Positions 24,007 through 34,745 of a DNA stretch of 64,000 nucleotides are shown here, piece by piece; within the stretch, counting starts at the first letter, position 1, and every line of letters begins with the position of its first letter. Under the pieces are notes generated by a model, which did no database searches, was not told the origin of the DNA, and was given only the letters and a program-made list of their open reading frames with translations. Location of the stretch: assembly GCA_914767715.1 (NCBI GenBank), contig OU612070.1:8573501-8637500 (forward strand). The letters run 5' to 3'. The position numbers were made by a program, and so were the translations under genes. The DNA is from Membranipora membranacea. Lineage: Eukaryota > Bryozoa > Gymnolaemata > Cheilostomatida > Membraniporidae.

Positions 24007-24047
24007 TCACCTACAAACTTTCCCATCAAATCTTTAATGATTCACAC
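24007..24047 (-). repeat. 41-bp inverted repeat, right copy
   Basis: Inverse of 23091-23131 with two mismatches, about 200 bases upstream of the lectin start codon. Confidence 0.7.
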
Positions 24048-24299
24048 TCCTCTGTAAACGCAGTGATTCCCATATGGCTGCAAACTATAAGCTTGCTGAG
24101 ATAATACGAAAAATGATCATAGAACATTGATGGCTATGAAGAAATGCATCATCATTCAGATTAATGCTTACAAACAGGCTTCAAATGAACACAAAAGCAG
24201 TGGGATTTTCTCAAACAAAAGCCTGAGAATAGACGCATAAATTTTAAATTATTGATGGAGATTTATTGCTGCAACAGTAGGAATAGGATTAGGCGTAGG

Positions 24300-24450
24300 A
24301 GGATGAGGTGGCGCAGTTGGTTTGACCGCCGTACCTTTAGCATGCAAACTTTTAAGGTTGTAGGTTCAAACAAAGAGCAACCTGGTGCTGATATTGTGGC
24401 CTTGCCACTCAGGCGTCTAATTTCGCCGCCCATGCTTAGGGATGTGGAGT
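24300..24450 (+). mobile_element. tRNA-derived SINE, degenerate copy
   Basis: A box-A-like TGGCGCAGTTGG at 24309-24320 and a box-B-like GTAGGTTCAAAC at 24360-24371 have the spacing of a tRNA-gene promoter. The following tail (GAGCAACCTGGTGCTGATAT, then TGGCC) resembles the tail of the copy at 31,642, which marks both as one SINE family. Confidence 0.6.
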
Positions 24451-24956
24451 GTGACAAGGCGTCTGATTTTAATAAATGTGAAAAAATCAATGTCAGAAAT
24501 ATTTAAATTCATACTGTCGCTAGAAAGTGAACCATGTGAACTGCTATCACACATCCAATTGTGTATCCGATACCTCAATGGTTTCCTGATCATAAATTTG
24601 TGGCTTTGCAGTAAACCAAATATAATTTCTAATTCTCCCCAGCTGGTTTGAGAATGAATATATTTTACATGTTAAAATTATAATTCATACAGTAGAGAGT
24701 TGACTGGTAATGAAAATAGTGGTTGTGTTATGAATCGTAGGCACCATAGTACCCTTACAGTTTTGGTGAACAAGTCTGTGGTTTTTTTGTAAATTCATCA
24801 CACCACTCCGCAGACTGCTGTACTTAGGTGCATGACCGTCAAACATATTTCAGTCAGGTTCATAATATGAACTTTATTTTGGATATACTTAGCCGTTTGG
24901 AATGTTTGACAGAATACCATAAAAAAAATTTTTTTTTTTAAATGTTCATTCATTAT

Positions 24957-25548
24957 TGATGAGAAATATAATCTGGAAGATCTCTCGAAATGAAGATCTC
25001 TTAAAAATCTGTGCACCAATGTTGGCGCGCAGGTCTAAGAGCCCATCAAACTTGTTTCTTTTGTCAATTATATATATTTTCACAGGGGCATTTTTTCTGA
25101 GGCCAAACCCTCGCAAGCATAGATTCCTGACCTCAAAGCCTAATCTGGCAATTCCAGTCAGGACTAGAAACTACAACTCCCAGACCTTACAGGAAGGCGA
25201 GATTGTGTACAATACACAGGTCAGTATTTGTGAGATAATGAGTCTTGATGGCATTAAAGACATAGGTTTGATAGCTCAATATATTGTTGGAATTACTGAA
25301 TTGACTTTTCTCAAAGCTGAACATGGAGCTAAAAAATGTACAAACACCTCAGAACCTAAATTGTTTTGATAACATGATAGGAACGAACGAAAATGTTCTC
25401 ATTTCAGACTTCTATCAGAGGTACGTGGATTATTGAAATATTGAAAGGTCATAACTGCCAACTGAGAGAGGCGAGGAAGACTCTACAGCAGCTTGCATCC
25501 ATAGAGCATGATCTATCCGTCAAAAATAAAGCACTCTTTATTGATTAA
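24957..25548 (+). CDS. Tektin-like C-terminal fragment
   Basis: Two exons with clear splice sites join in frame: 25086-25219 (SKPNLAIPVRTRNYNSQTLQ and EGEIVYNTQ) and 25408-25548 (ILKGHNCQLREARKTLQQL, then SIEHDLSVKNKALFID and a stop). The ending matches tektins, which close with a coiled coil and a LEHDIAVK-NSLFID motif, and the spacing from the RPNVEL-like SKPNLAI site is roughly right. A further piece at 24,957-25,032 (DEKYNLEDLS, then NEDLLKICAPMLARR) resembles the preceding tektin segment but needs a frameshift and does not splice cleanly. No N-terminal exons were found, so this is a partial or decaying gene. Tektins line ciliary microtubule doublets. The family call is tentative. Confidence 0.4.
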
Positions 25549-25586
25549 AAAAAGTGCATTGGAATGAGGAAAACAGGCTGACTCAC

Positions 25587-25873
25587 CAACGGTATAACTG
25601 GGTTGAGAAGTATTCATATCAGTGCAGTTATAAATCTTCTTTCTAGAAGGGTAGAGGGACAAGCACTGAGTTATAGGTGTCTTTACTTGTCCTCATCTAT
25701 CGCAATATTATAGTGTGAAGATAAAAGTGGCGGTTGTGATTAGAACAGGGATACCACTGACTTGCTCCTTCTAAATGGTAAATGGTTGGGGGATGATAAC
25801 ACAACATCGTACTCAGTGGTATAAATAACTCCCTCTTCATCCAGCCACATATATGAGATTGCCTTTGTGGTTT
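25587..25873 (-). CDS. Two exons of an unrecognised minus-strand gene (partial)
   Basis: Exon 25873-25762 (TTKAISYMWLDEEGVIYTTE, YDVVLSSPNHLPFRRSK) and exon 25642-25587 (KKIYNCTDMNTSQPSYTVG) have good acceptors (TTCACAG, CCCTTCTAG) and donors (GTCAGT, GTGAGT). They connect in phase 2, and the second ends in phase 1. If the first is not spliced it would end at a stop after SVVSLF. The NCT sequon and alternating hydrophobic pattern suggest an extracellular beta-rich domain, but I recognise no family. No signal-peptide exon upstream or end exon downstream was found. It converges with the tektin-like fragment. Confidence 0.35.
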
Positions 25874-25949
25874 CTGTGAATTTAAAAAAAGGTACATGAT
25901 GTTTTTTATAGCAAGGAGTTTAGAGAGCGGATATTACTTCTCATCATCG

Positions 25950-28900
25950 CCAAAAAAGAATGGGTTGATGGCACCAATAAGCATGCCCGCTATTCACTAC
26001 TCAGAGTTGTGTTCTCTTGCCCCATAGCACAGTCCAAAACAAACTAGACTAGATCGGTGTAAGAGGTTTATGTTTGTGTTGAGTCTTTTACCACACATGT
26101 TAGTGTGTCATTACCATCTTTCTGAAACACCACAATGCAAAATATAATACTGTGTGGCCGTGAAAAGAGCCGTTTGAGGTCACAGCAGCATCGAAGTTTT
26201 CATTCAACTAATAAGCAGCATGAAAAAGAAGTATATTTTAAACTGCACCTACCAACGTACAAACGTTATTCTACCTACATCAAACATAACTTTTTGCTTC
26301 ATTAATTTGCCTGGTTCTCAGCATAGTGAAAACTTTATTACACTCCTAACAGGCTTTGAGCACGTATTAAATACAAAGAGCAACCGCTTACCTTCTCAGG
26401 CTACAAAATTAAAATAATATGGGTTTATCAGAAAGGGGTTATCCTTCCTCATCAAATGGTAAGATAACCCTCAATTTTGGTGTAGGCAGGAACTGGCTTG
26501 AATAAAATAAAACCAGGGAGGGTGGGATATATCCACTTCCACCCTTCCTGATAAACAGAATATAACACTGTTTAAAATAATTTGCAGCATACCTAATGAT
26601 TAGAAGATTTGCTTGCTGTAAATTTTTAGTGTGATATAGCCGAAGTTTATCAGAGTAGATTTGATCTGATTATGTCAATACACTATGTCGACATACACAT
26701 TGCACACCATCCATAGAAACTGGACTGATTGGTGAAGTTACACCATCTTCTCCCATTTTTTTAATTGAGCATGTAAGCCCACATTCCACTCATACGCAGA
26801 CCACATATAATGATTTGGATTAGAAAAGTGAACAAAATTCTCCAGCATTCCGGTCATGACAATTGGCATCGTACAATTGGATTTTAAGAACATGTAAACA
26901 GACTGAAACAATAGCCTACAATACACTAAGAATTGATTGCTCACAGGTAAGGAAGTGGAAATGCATACAACATAACAATAAATTGCATCATTGCTTCCAA
27001 ATGAACAGCAGCAAGCTGTGCCTATACATACTTGAGTAATATTGATTAAACTGGATAACGAGAGGTATATAACCCTACTTTTAAATAGCGATAGACATAC
27101 AGGTAAAGCAGACCATAAATATTGGCTTGTCCGAGTCACAGAGTGGTTACATCCCCATCCAGCTTTGATCTTGTGATTTTGACTCGCTCTAATCTGTCAT
27201 GTAAACATTGAATGGTGAGTAGTATAGACCTAACACATTATTGAATATTAATATTAATGTGTTAATGAGCTTGTGGAATGATAAAATAAATGTAGGATCA
27301 GCTGATGACTTTCTAGCGAATTGAAGCTAGGATACACTCAGCACATTGCTGAATTTGAACAGCACACCATGTTGCCACAGATTAATTTTAGCTTGTTTGT
27401 TGATGGTTACAATTGCTTGATTAAACAGCCTATTTCTGTCCCTATGATTTGATCCTTCTATGACGCAAGATTGATAGTGGAATTAGCAATATGCTTCCCA
27501 CTATCCGGTCAAGCAGGATGTGATCACAGTGTTAGGATATTATATCCTTACTCTGTGATGTGATCTTTAACTGGGAAGAATCTACAAACTGCCCAAATGT
27601 ATGTAATAATTCAGGATTGCACCCAGCAGGATCACACAAATAATGTATTGAGAACTCAAAAAGCACGTTTCAACTTTTAATCGTGCCGGTTCAAGCCTTT
27701 ATTATATCACTATCGCAGTACATATTATATCGCAGGACATTAGGGGACCTATAGATCATTGCTGTATGCCCTAGAGGAGAAGATATAGACTAGAGTTTAA
27801 TTTAGCTAGTTTGGGATGACGAAATGTTAGCTAACATTAAATCTTATATGTGAGAGTCTGTTTATAGAGAGTAATAAGGTTGAGAGTATGTAACATGGCC
27901 ATGAATTTCACTATTTGTTTGAATCCAGTCTGAGAAGGCAAACTTTTCCTTCTGCTAAAACTGTAATTGAACATATACTATATATATATATATATATATA
28001 TACTATATCAGTGTGTGTTAATGCTATTTAGCCACTCAACCATTCTTATTGGCCATTTGATAAAAAATCAACACTATTTATGTAGAGAGTAGTTTTTTAA
28101 TAGGCTTGATTGGTTTGCAAACTGTCAGTCAATTGGCATTAGCTTTGTTTGTTAAGTAAATTTACATAATAAAATCATGTCAGACTGAATAACAGTTGAT
28201 CTTCTGTCGGTAGCTCAGTCATGACACTCTGTGTGAAAAAACATTGCTGAGATTATTTTCTTACAAGCTGCCCATTGATATTACTCGACGCAATAAACCC
28301 AGTAATGTTTATTTTAGTAAGTTAGCATGGATGGGGCAAAAATGCATGAATAAGACTGTAAAATCGTTTCATGCATATTGATTAATTTGAATAGCTGATT
28401 GAAAATGATCGAAAATAATGTTTAGGCAGTGAATGTCCAGATCTCAAAACCAACTACCATCGATACCCCTGTTTTTAATTCCAATTACTTTGATTTTTGA
28501 TAATTATAATTCTCTAGGAATCGGTTGTAATAATAATATATAGCTAAGAAATTAAATTTCCTTCCAATTTAGTTTGAGTAGCTTTAGGGCACAGTAATTG
28601 TAATTTGTACAGTACATGTAATTTGATAGTACATAGCATTGAAAGCCTATAGCTATTTGACCGCAGATTAAGCCCTAAAATGAGTTTTAGTTGTCTGTGC
28701 ATGTCACATGAACTTTTGGAATAGTGCCCCTTTTTTCTATAGAACAATGGCTTGCTGTCATTCAACTACATTTCAGGACATGCCTGGATATTATCTTGTG
28801 GGATACTCCTAATGACCAAGATGTGTGTCTGTACTCTTAGCTTCAACATCACAACCGCTAAGTTTGTTTATTCAAAATGATCATGTTGAAGATGGCAGCC

Positions 28901-29070
28901 AGTGCTAGGGATATGTTAAGAATTAAGTGTACATGCTGGTATCAATCATTCTCAGAATCTAAATTTCTCGATAGCATTGAAGATAACTGACTTTATTTAT
29001 ATTGGCCGCTACTTAAGAAAGCAATGAGCTAATCCTGTTAATTGACATTGCCTCTGGGACAAATTTTTTT
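25950..29070. other. Gene-poor stretch
   Basis: Only a TA microsatellite (27,978-28,003) stands out. The 133-codon frame at 27,139-26,738 on the minus strand is open but shows no splice context, codon pattern or motif that I would trust. Upstream exons of the small plus-strand gene at 29,080 might lie here but I could not identify any. Confidence 0.4.
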
Positions 29071-29079
29071 GCACTTTAG

Positions 29080-29693
29080 ATGTCAGTTACGGGCTTTTCT
29101 CTCAATCTAGCCTCCAGGTATATAGATATGGATTAACATCACTGCTATGAATTATATATAAATTCACATCAATGATTAAGATTGATCCATATCTAGATGA
29201 ATGAATATTATTGTTGACATTGACAGATGAGAAGTATATTTTTAAATTGAGTTTAACGTCAATTTTTGTACTCTGAATAATAAGCGCTTTCTATGAATTT
29301 GATGCAATACCAACACAGAAGCTTTTCTAGCACGGAAAAGCCAGCTTGTGTTCTCTATTTATATATAGATGCACCGTGTACCATCAACAACACTAGTGTA
29401 TATTAAGTATCTTTATATTCCATGCTGTTACTCCAATAATCAACGGTCAATAAAATTAATTAACTTAATATTAAACTGACTGCTCTTTAGGGCTAAAGAA
29501 GACATCACTGATAGACTTGTAGTAGCTAGCTCAGCAAACATTCCTAACATCTTTACTGGTAATTATTACTTATCTCATCATATATTGCTTTGCAGCACTA
29601 GAGGCAGCTAACAGCATTCTAGCGGCAGCAGCAAGCTGCGGTCTTAACGCAACAGAAGCCAAAAAGCTGTTATATAGAAACACGACTCTCTAA
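29080..29693 (+). CDS. Possible small three-exon protein (67 aa), unknown
   Basis: Exons 29080-29117, 29491-29558 and 29596-29693 have TTTAG/TGCAG acceptors and GT donors and join in phase to 68 codons. The product reads MSVTGFSLNLASRAKEDITD, then RLVVASSANIPNIFTALEAA and NSILAAAASCGLNATEAKKL, ending YRNTTL. It looks helical and alanine-rich, with no signal peptide or known motif. The ATG follows an acceptor directly, so an upstream exon may exist and this could be the C-terminus of a longer protein. It ends 374 bases before the start of the TMEM196-like gene on the same strand, with no AATAAA between, so it could also be an upstream frame in that gene's transcript. Confidence 0.35.
29358..29368 (+). 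promoter_or_regulatory. Candidate TATA box upstream of the TMEM196-like gene
   Basis: TTTATATATAG lies about 700 bases before the ATG at 30,068. If used, transcription would begin near 29,395 with a long leader, and the first exon of the 67-codon frame would be excluded. In AT-rich DNA such words occur by chance, so support is weak. Confidence 0.25.
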
Positions 29694-30067
29694 GGTGAAG
29701 GGTACTGTCAACTGAGGTTTACATAAGCATCGATAAGAGGCTAAGCAAACACCTTATAGTATCTGGATATGCTCTCGAATCTCACTCTGACAACTTCATC
29801 AAGAAACGTGAGAAACTTCACAATAAGAGGCAGCACCAGATATTTACAGATACCACACAAGTCAGCATACAAGTGTTGACAATCTGTAACAGTATCTGAC
29901 AGCGACACCCTCAGCAAAATTACAGTAAATATTTAGTTGGATACACTGCAAGCCTTGTAGCTTCTCTGATAATAAGCTAAGGATAATTCAGCTCAGTACC
30001 ACTACCCATAGAGGGTCGGATAGCCAGGGACCCTGCGTAAAGACTACTAAAGCTTCAAATTATAACA

Positions 30068-33000
30068 ATGTGGCCAATTATCATAGCAGCGTATGCACTC
30101 TCGTCTTGCCATGCCGTGATAGCCGTGCTAAGTGTGATAATAGGAGTCGCCTCCTCCATCAAGGCTGAAGTATGGATGGCTCATCGCGTCTCCCCAATCT
30201 GGAGCGGAGCTTTTGTAAGTCAACCTATCAACAATATACATGTGGAGATCACTTCTACCATATGCATGTGGTAATAAGATCCAACAAGCTGTTTCTAGGA
30301 TACTGAAAACATCAACTAGGTGCTTGAAGATATTTAACCGGATACATTTTCTTTGGCCATCATCATTGCTCATTCATAAGTAAATTACACAGCAGCTCAA
30401 ACAGTTTAAAACTCAAACGATTATCATTCAGTCCATTAATAAGCTCTGCTATCATGATGGTTGCCGATATAAACCTCTCCAATTTTTCTGCTACATTGAA
30501 ATCTCAATAGCTAATATCTGAAGTTAAGCTCAGTCACAATGGTAAAATCTGTACCAAGGTGTTTTATTCTATTTTCGTTCTCTATTTATAAATGTACTAT
30601 AAATTTGAAAAGCTCATTGAAAACCATCATGGAAAGTCAACTGGAGACCTGTCATGACACTACATTTATGATGATTGGCTATGATGAAACAGCCGGTAGG
30701 GCATTGTATGAATGGTGGGGAGTTGTTTCATGCACACCTGAAAATTCTAATTCAATTAAAATAGAAGTTAGGAATAAGTAGAGATAGTTTATTTCTATTT
30801 TGAACAATGTCTTAGGAACTTTTAAAGTGATATTTGAGGTTCAGATTCACTTCAATTTGATACTGGCATGCCGTTAATCCTAGCCAGATCCAGGGACTTA
30901 AATCACCAAGGTTATAACATACCCTAGTGTGCAATTAAAATATCCCCCTCGCCCTTTCTCGATATAGAAGATAAGCTAGTTTTTCGGAGAGCATGGGAAC
31001 AGGTCTGGGCTTGAGTATATGAGTGCCAAACACCTGTGCACTAGGGGGATAACTATATCCACATTCAGGACTCTGGACTCAGAGGACAGCAATGTGGTGC
31101 TGCACTTGTGAGGATATTTTCAAGCTCAAACAAAGGTGTCCTGAATCATCACAGCTCCCTGATTCAGAGTCTCACGCTTGCTGGTAGCCATATTACATTG
31201 TTACCCATCCTAATATAGTATTCTAGCTGGTCCACACACCTGTTATGAAACCAAGATAGCTCGAGAAAGCTCATTCAAGCTGCGAGATTATCTAATGCTA
31301 CTATTGTTTCTTTACAGTTTTTGATGACAGCAGCAATGGGAGCGATCTGCGCCAGAAGGAGGACAGTTTACTTGGTGAGTGTTTTCTAGCGTGATCAGAA
31401 AATATTTGTAATTAACGTTAAACAATCATTCATTCAACGATTTTTTTCAAATTTCAAAATGCATAGAGGGATATAGTTGAAGGAATGATCATGATGATGA
31501 TCAATGCTCATCAACACACAGTGGTTTCTTCATGCTGCCAGGGCTGGCAAGGAGAAGGTGGAACTAGAGAAGGCTTTGGTGTGCCAGCGGTTGACTCATG
31601 GTATCCAGCTGGAGACATGTGTGTTGCGGAGTAGTATAGGAGTAGGAAGTAGCTCAGTTGGTTAGAGCGCCTGCCATCAAACGCGCAAGCACTGGAGGTC
31701 CTGGGTTCGAATCCCGCTGCGGTCTACTGACTACTGGGCTCATGACATATGACGCCCCAGGTGTGCTCCGACCTGCCTGCAAACTGAGAGCAACTTGGCG
31801 CCGAATATGGCGGCCGCGCCCTTAAGGCACTGATATTTCTCAGTTCTTGGACAGAGACAACACTTGCAATTTTAACCCACATTTTAACCCACATACGCAC
31901 TACTGTGTGTTATATATATCCTTTCTTGGCAGCAAAGATAATCTCTTCTGTTACGCATTCCACAAAGTGTAAGAAGAAAATTAAAATGAGCAGACAGTAA
32001 CTCATAGGAAGTTGCACTCATCATCACCACATACCACACATCAGGGTGTGGCTAGGTTAGACACAGGTCACATGTGCCTGTGTGAGGAGGTTAATCACCC
32101 CTCTCTGACCAATCATAATTATCCAGTACACCCTTGGGGTTGGTTCATAATCAGGGGACAGATCATCATTAACCTTGATCGCAATTTTCAGCAATATAGT
32201 AGCACTATTATATAGCTACAATAATGATGCTACTATAAAAGTAGTATCATAGTAACAACATGAATTTTAGTATATTCAAACAAAAAAGTTTCAATCTTGC
32301 CGCCACGTTGCTGCGAAAACAGCTGTAACTCTGAATTTCGACAATAATACTTTTTCGAACTTATATGTGGACTCTATTTTGAAGGTGATGTGTTTCGGAG
32401 CTTATTTTATCTTGCCATGTTGCTGCAAAAACAACTGTGCCTCTAAATTTTGACAATCTTACTGTTTTTAAACCTGTGTGTATTCTATATTTGAAGGTGA
32501 TGTGTTTTGGAGCCTTTTCCTTAGTATCGATGGTAGTTGCTGTGGTCAGTATACAGCTGCTGAGACTTGGTCTGGTGAATCATATGTCTGATGGGGACAC
32601 ACTTAAAAAGGCTGACCATGATCCCATGGTGATAATGGCACTAGGTAAGATAACTCTAACCTTGGCTATGAAAATCTTTTTACTTTTACCTAGCATGTCT
32701 TGATATTCTTTGTCAGTGGGAAGCTTGCCAAGAGTTTGGCGCAAGCGTCGACAAGCTTTGTTCCCTTCCCTCCACCAATAAAGCTTGTTAAGACGGTTAA
32801 CTCTAACACTGCTCTTACTAATCACATGGTATAGCAGATCGTTTTTTTTCATGACAAGTAAAATATCCGGGACAGGTAATCAGCTACGTATTATACATAA
32901 AGTTTGGCTACAATGTCTAGACATGAATATAGCCTGGAGTGCCTCGTGATCTAAATTGATTCCGCAAACAAAGTCAGATTTGTTATATTGGGCTCTGTTC

Positions 33001-34620
33001 TGACAGGCGTGCTACAACAACAGTAACAGTACCCTGTGGCACCTTCACAATCTATAAACCTTTTAGGGTAAACAAACCATATATCTCTCTCTAACTGGGC
33101 CTAACTGTGGTAAAACATCTATCTAACACCTACATGCCATGAATGATTTATTAGATCATATCAGAAAGGGAAAGTTTACCTAATAGGCAATCTCAATGCA
33201 AAGAAAACTGACAATGCCTTGTAATAAGAAAAACAGAAATACTATCGTAAAAGTCAATACGTTAAGATATCAATTCTTCACAGTAATTACCTAGCGCTGA
33301 TTTTTAATCTTGTTCAAACGTATGGATATTGCATTAGGCTATAATATGAAGGCAGCAAAAGCAGAAAAGAAAATCTAATAATGCCACTAACACATCAGGT
33401 CTTTGGAAGCAGTATTCATCTTCACTGATTACTAATTTAACGAGTTAAAAACAGGATTATATAGATTCGGAACTTATATCAGGGGTTTGACTCCAACATG
33501 TCCATGTTTAGTCAATTTCACTGTGAAGAAGCACACAAACATAATCTAATGCAATTTTTATCGGCAGTTACTTTGCTCTTCTTGTTAAGCTCCTTGATCT
33601 AAACTACTGATCAAGTCAAACTAAGCGGTGAAGAAAAATCCTACAATCAGTTCAAAGGTTACCAAATAATAAATGCAGGAGATTAGTTTGTTGGAAGTCC
33701 ATGAACAGAGAATAGAAGACTAATTTAAACAAAACATTTCTCTTATGTTGATTCAAACCTCTCTGTAACTACTTATACAACGAGTTATCCATGGAAGCGT
33801 GTTAGGATTAGGAAGCGAGTACTTTTTGGTTTGCACTTAAAATATTCCAGTAAATCCAAACATGCCATGAATCTATCCCAAAAAATCTAGTCTTATAAGA
33901 TTCTTTTGTATATGAAGTAGATATAGAAAGTTTATCGATACTTAATTCAAGTATTCAAAACAGTCAGTCTGCTAACCTCATCATTTGAAGTACATCATAC
34001 TGGATAATAAGTATGACATCATCAACCCGGATTCTGCTACCATCACTAATCTATATTTCCTGTGGGAACCCTTTAGTTATGTTCCTCCCAATAGCTGTGG
34101 GCTTAGAAGATTGTAAGGGGAAATCTTGTATATTACCAAATCTTGACTTAAATTTTCATACTTTCCTGCTATGCTAAAAAACTCCCGCTTACTACCAATT
34201 GAGATCTCATGTAGAGGCATCACTCTCAGAAGCCGACAGCAGCCCACACCAACACAAACCTTGTTCAATAACACCAAATTTTGTCTTATTTTTGTAGCCA
34301 CTGCTGGTGCTGAAATTTTTGTGTGTATAATCTCAGCGATACTGAGCGTGCGGCTTGGATTTCGTGCTAAAGCGGAGGTACATAAAAAGAACGAAGGAAC
34401 ATTCACCGTACAAATATTAGGCGAAAAAGACATTATAATTCATACGACTAAAGAGTCAGATCAGAAGTATGACGAGCTGAGTGAAGAACAGACAGACTCG
34501 ACACAGAGTATAGAGAGGCGGACCAGTGACGAGTCTGCGTCCGATCAGGAGAAGCAGCCGCTCGACAGCAGCGCTGACACGGCTAGCGTCATGTTAGAGC
34601 TACAAGACACGCATATGTAG
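30068..34620 (+). CDS. TMEM196-like four-pass membrane protein, 224 aa
   Basis: Four exons join in phase: 30068-30214, 31318-31374, 32497-32644 and 34298-34620. The protein has four hydrophobic segments: about residues 3-28 (IIIAAYALSSCHAVIAVLSV), 44-60 (SPIWSGAFFLMTAAMGAICA followed by RRR), 69-92 (CFGAFSLVSMVVAVVSIQLL) and 117-137 (TAGAEIFVCIISAILSVRLG). The IWSG-FFL----G--CA-RR block is the signature I associate with TMEM196 and related four-pass proteins of the tetraspan/MS4A-like type. The cytoplasmic C-terminus (about 85 residues) is acidic and rich in Ser and Glu (DELSEEQTDSTQSIERRTSD). Function of the family is poorly known. The third exon's acceptor region is tandemly duplicated, and the last codons are repeated downstream of the stop. 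Confidence 0.65.
31642..31920 (+). mobile_element. tRNA-derived SINE with intact A and B boxes
   Basis: TAGCTCAGTTGG at 31650-31661 (A box, with a D-arm able to pair GCTC/GAGC) and GGTTCGAATCC at 31704-31714 (B box within a T-arm pairing GGG/CCC) mark a tRNA-like head. The anticodon and acceptor stems do not pair, so it is not a tRNA gene. The body continues with GAGAGCAACTTGGCGCCGAA and ends in a T/A-rich tail near 31,910. It sits in the second intron of the TMEM196-like gene and is related to the copy at 24,300. Confidence 0.7.
32296..32510 (+). repeat. Tandem duplication spanning a 3' splice site
   Basis: The stretch 32,296-32,402 (CTTGCCGCCACGTTGCTGCG to GAAGGTGATGTGTTTCGGAG) is repeated at 32,411-32,510 with substitutions. 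The second copy contains the acceptor and first bases of exon 3 of the TMEM196-like gene; the first copy preserves the same GAAG/GTGATGTGTTT junction. Confidence 0.7.
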
Positions 34621-34745
34621 AGCTACAAGACACTCATATGTAGAGCTACAAGACACTCTTATATAAAAAAGACAGCTTTTTTCATTGGCGTAGCCACACA
34701 GCCCAGTTCGCCACGTCATGTTAGAGCTACAAGACACTCTTATGT
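34588..34745 (+). repeat. Repeat of the final codons of the TMEM196-like gene
   Basis: The end of the coding region, GAGCTACAAGACACGCATAT plus GTAG, is followed at once by two more near-copies of a 23-base unit (AGCTACAAGACACTCATATG and a variant). A fourth, starting ATGTTAGAGCTACAAGACAC, appears after a gap at 34,720. The duplications lie just past the stop codon. Confidence 0.7.

Noticed and set aside
26738-27139. 133-codon frame on the minus strand rich in Cys and hydrophobic residues
   Set aside because: No signal peptide, splice sites or recognisable domain; AT-rich DNA readily gives such frames.
31648-31735. Functional tRNA gene
   Set aside because: A and B boxes and D- and T-arms are good, but the acceptor and anticodon stems do not pair and the sequence continues as a SINE body.
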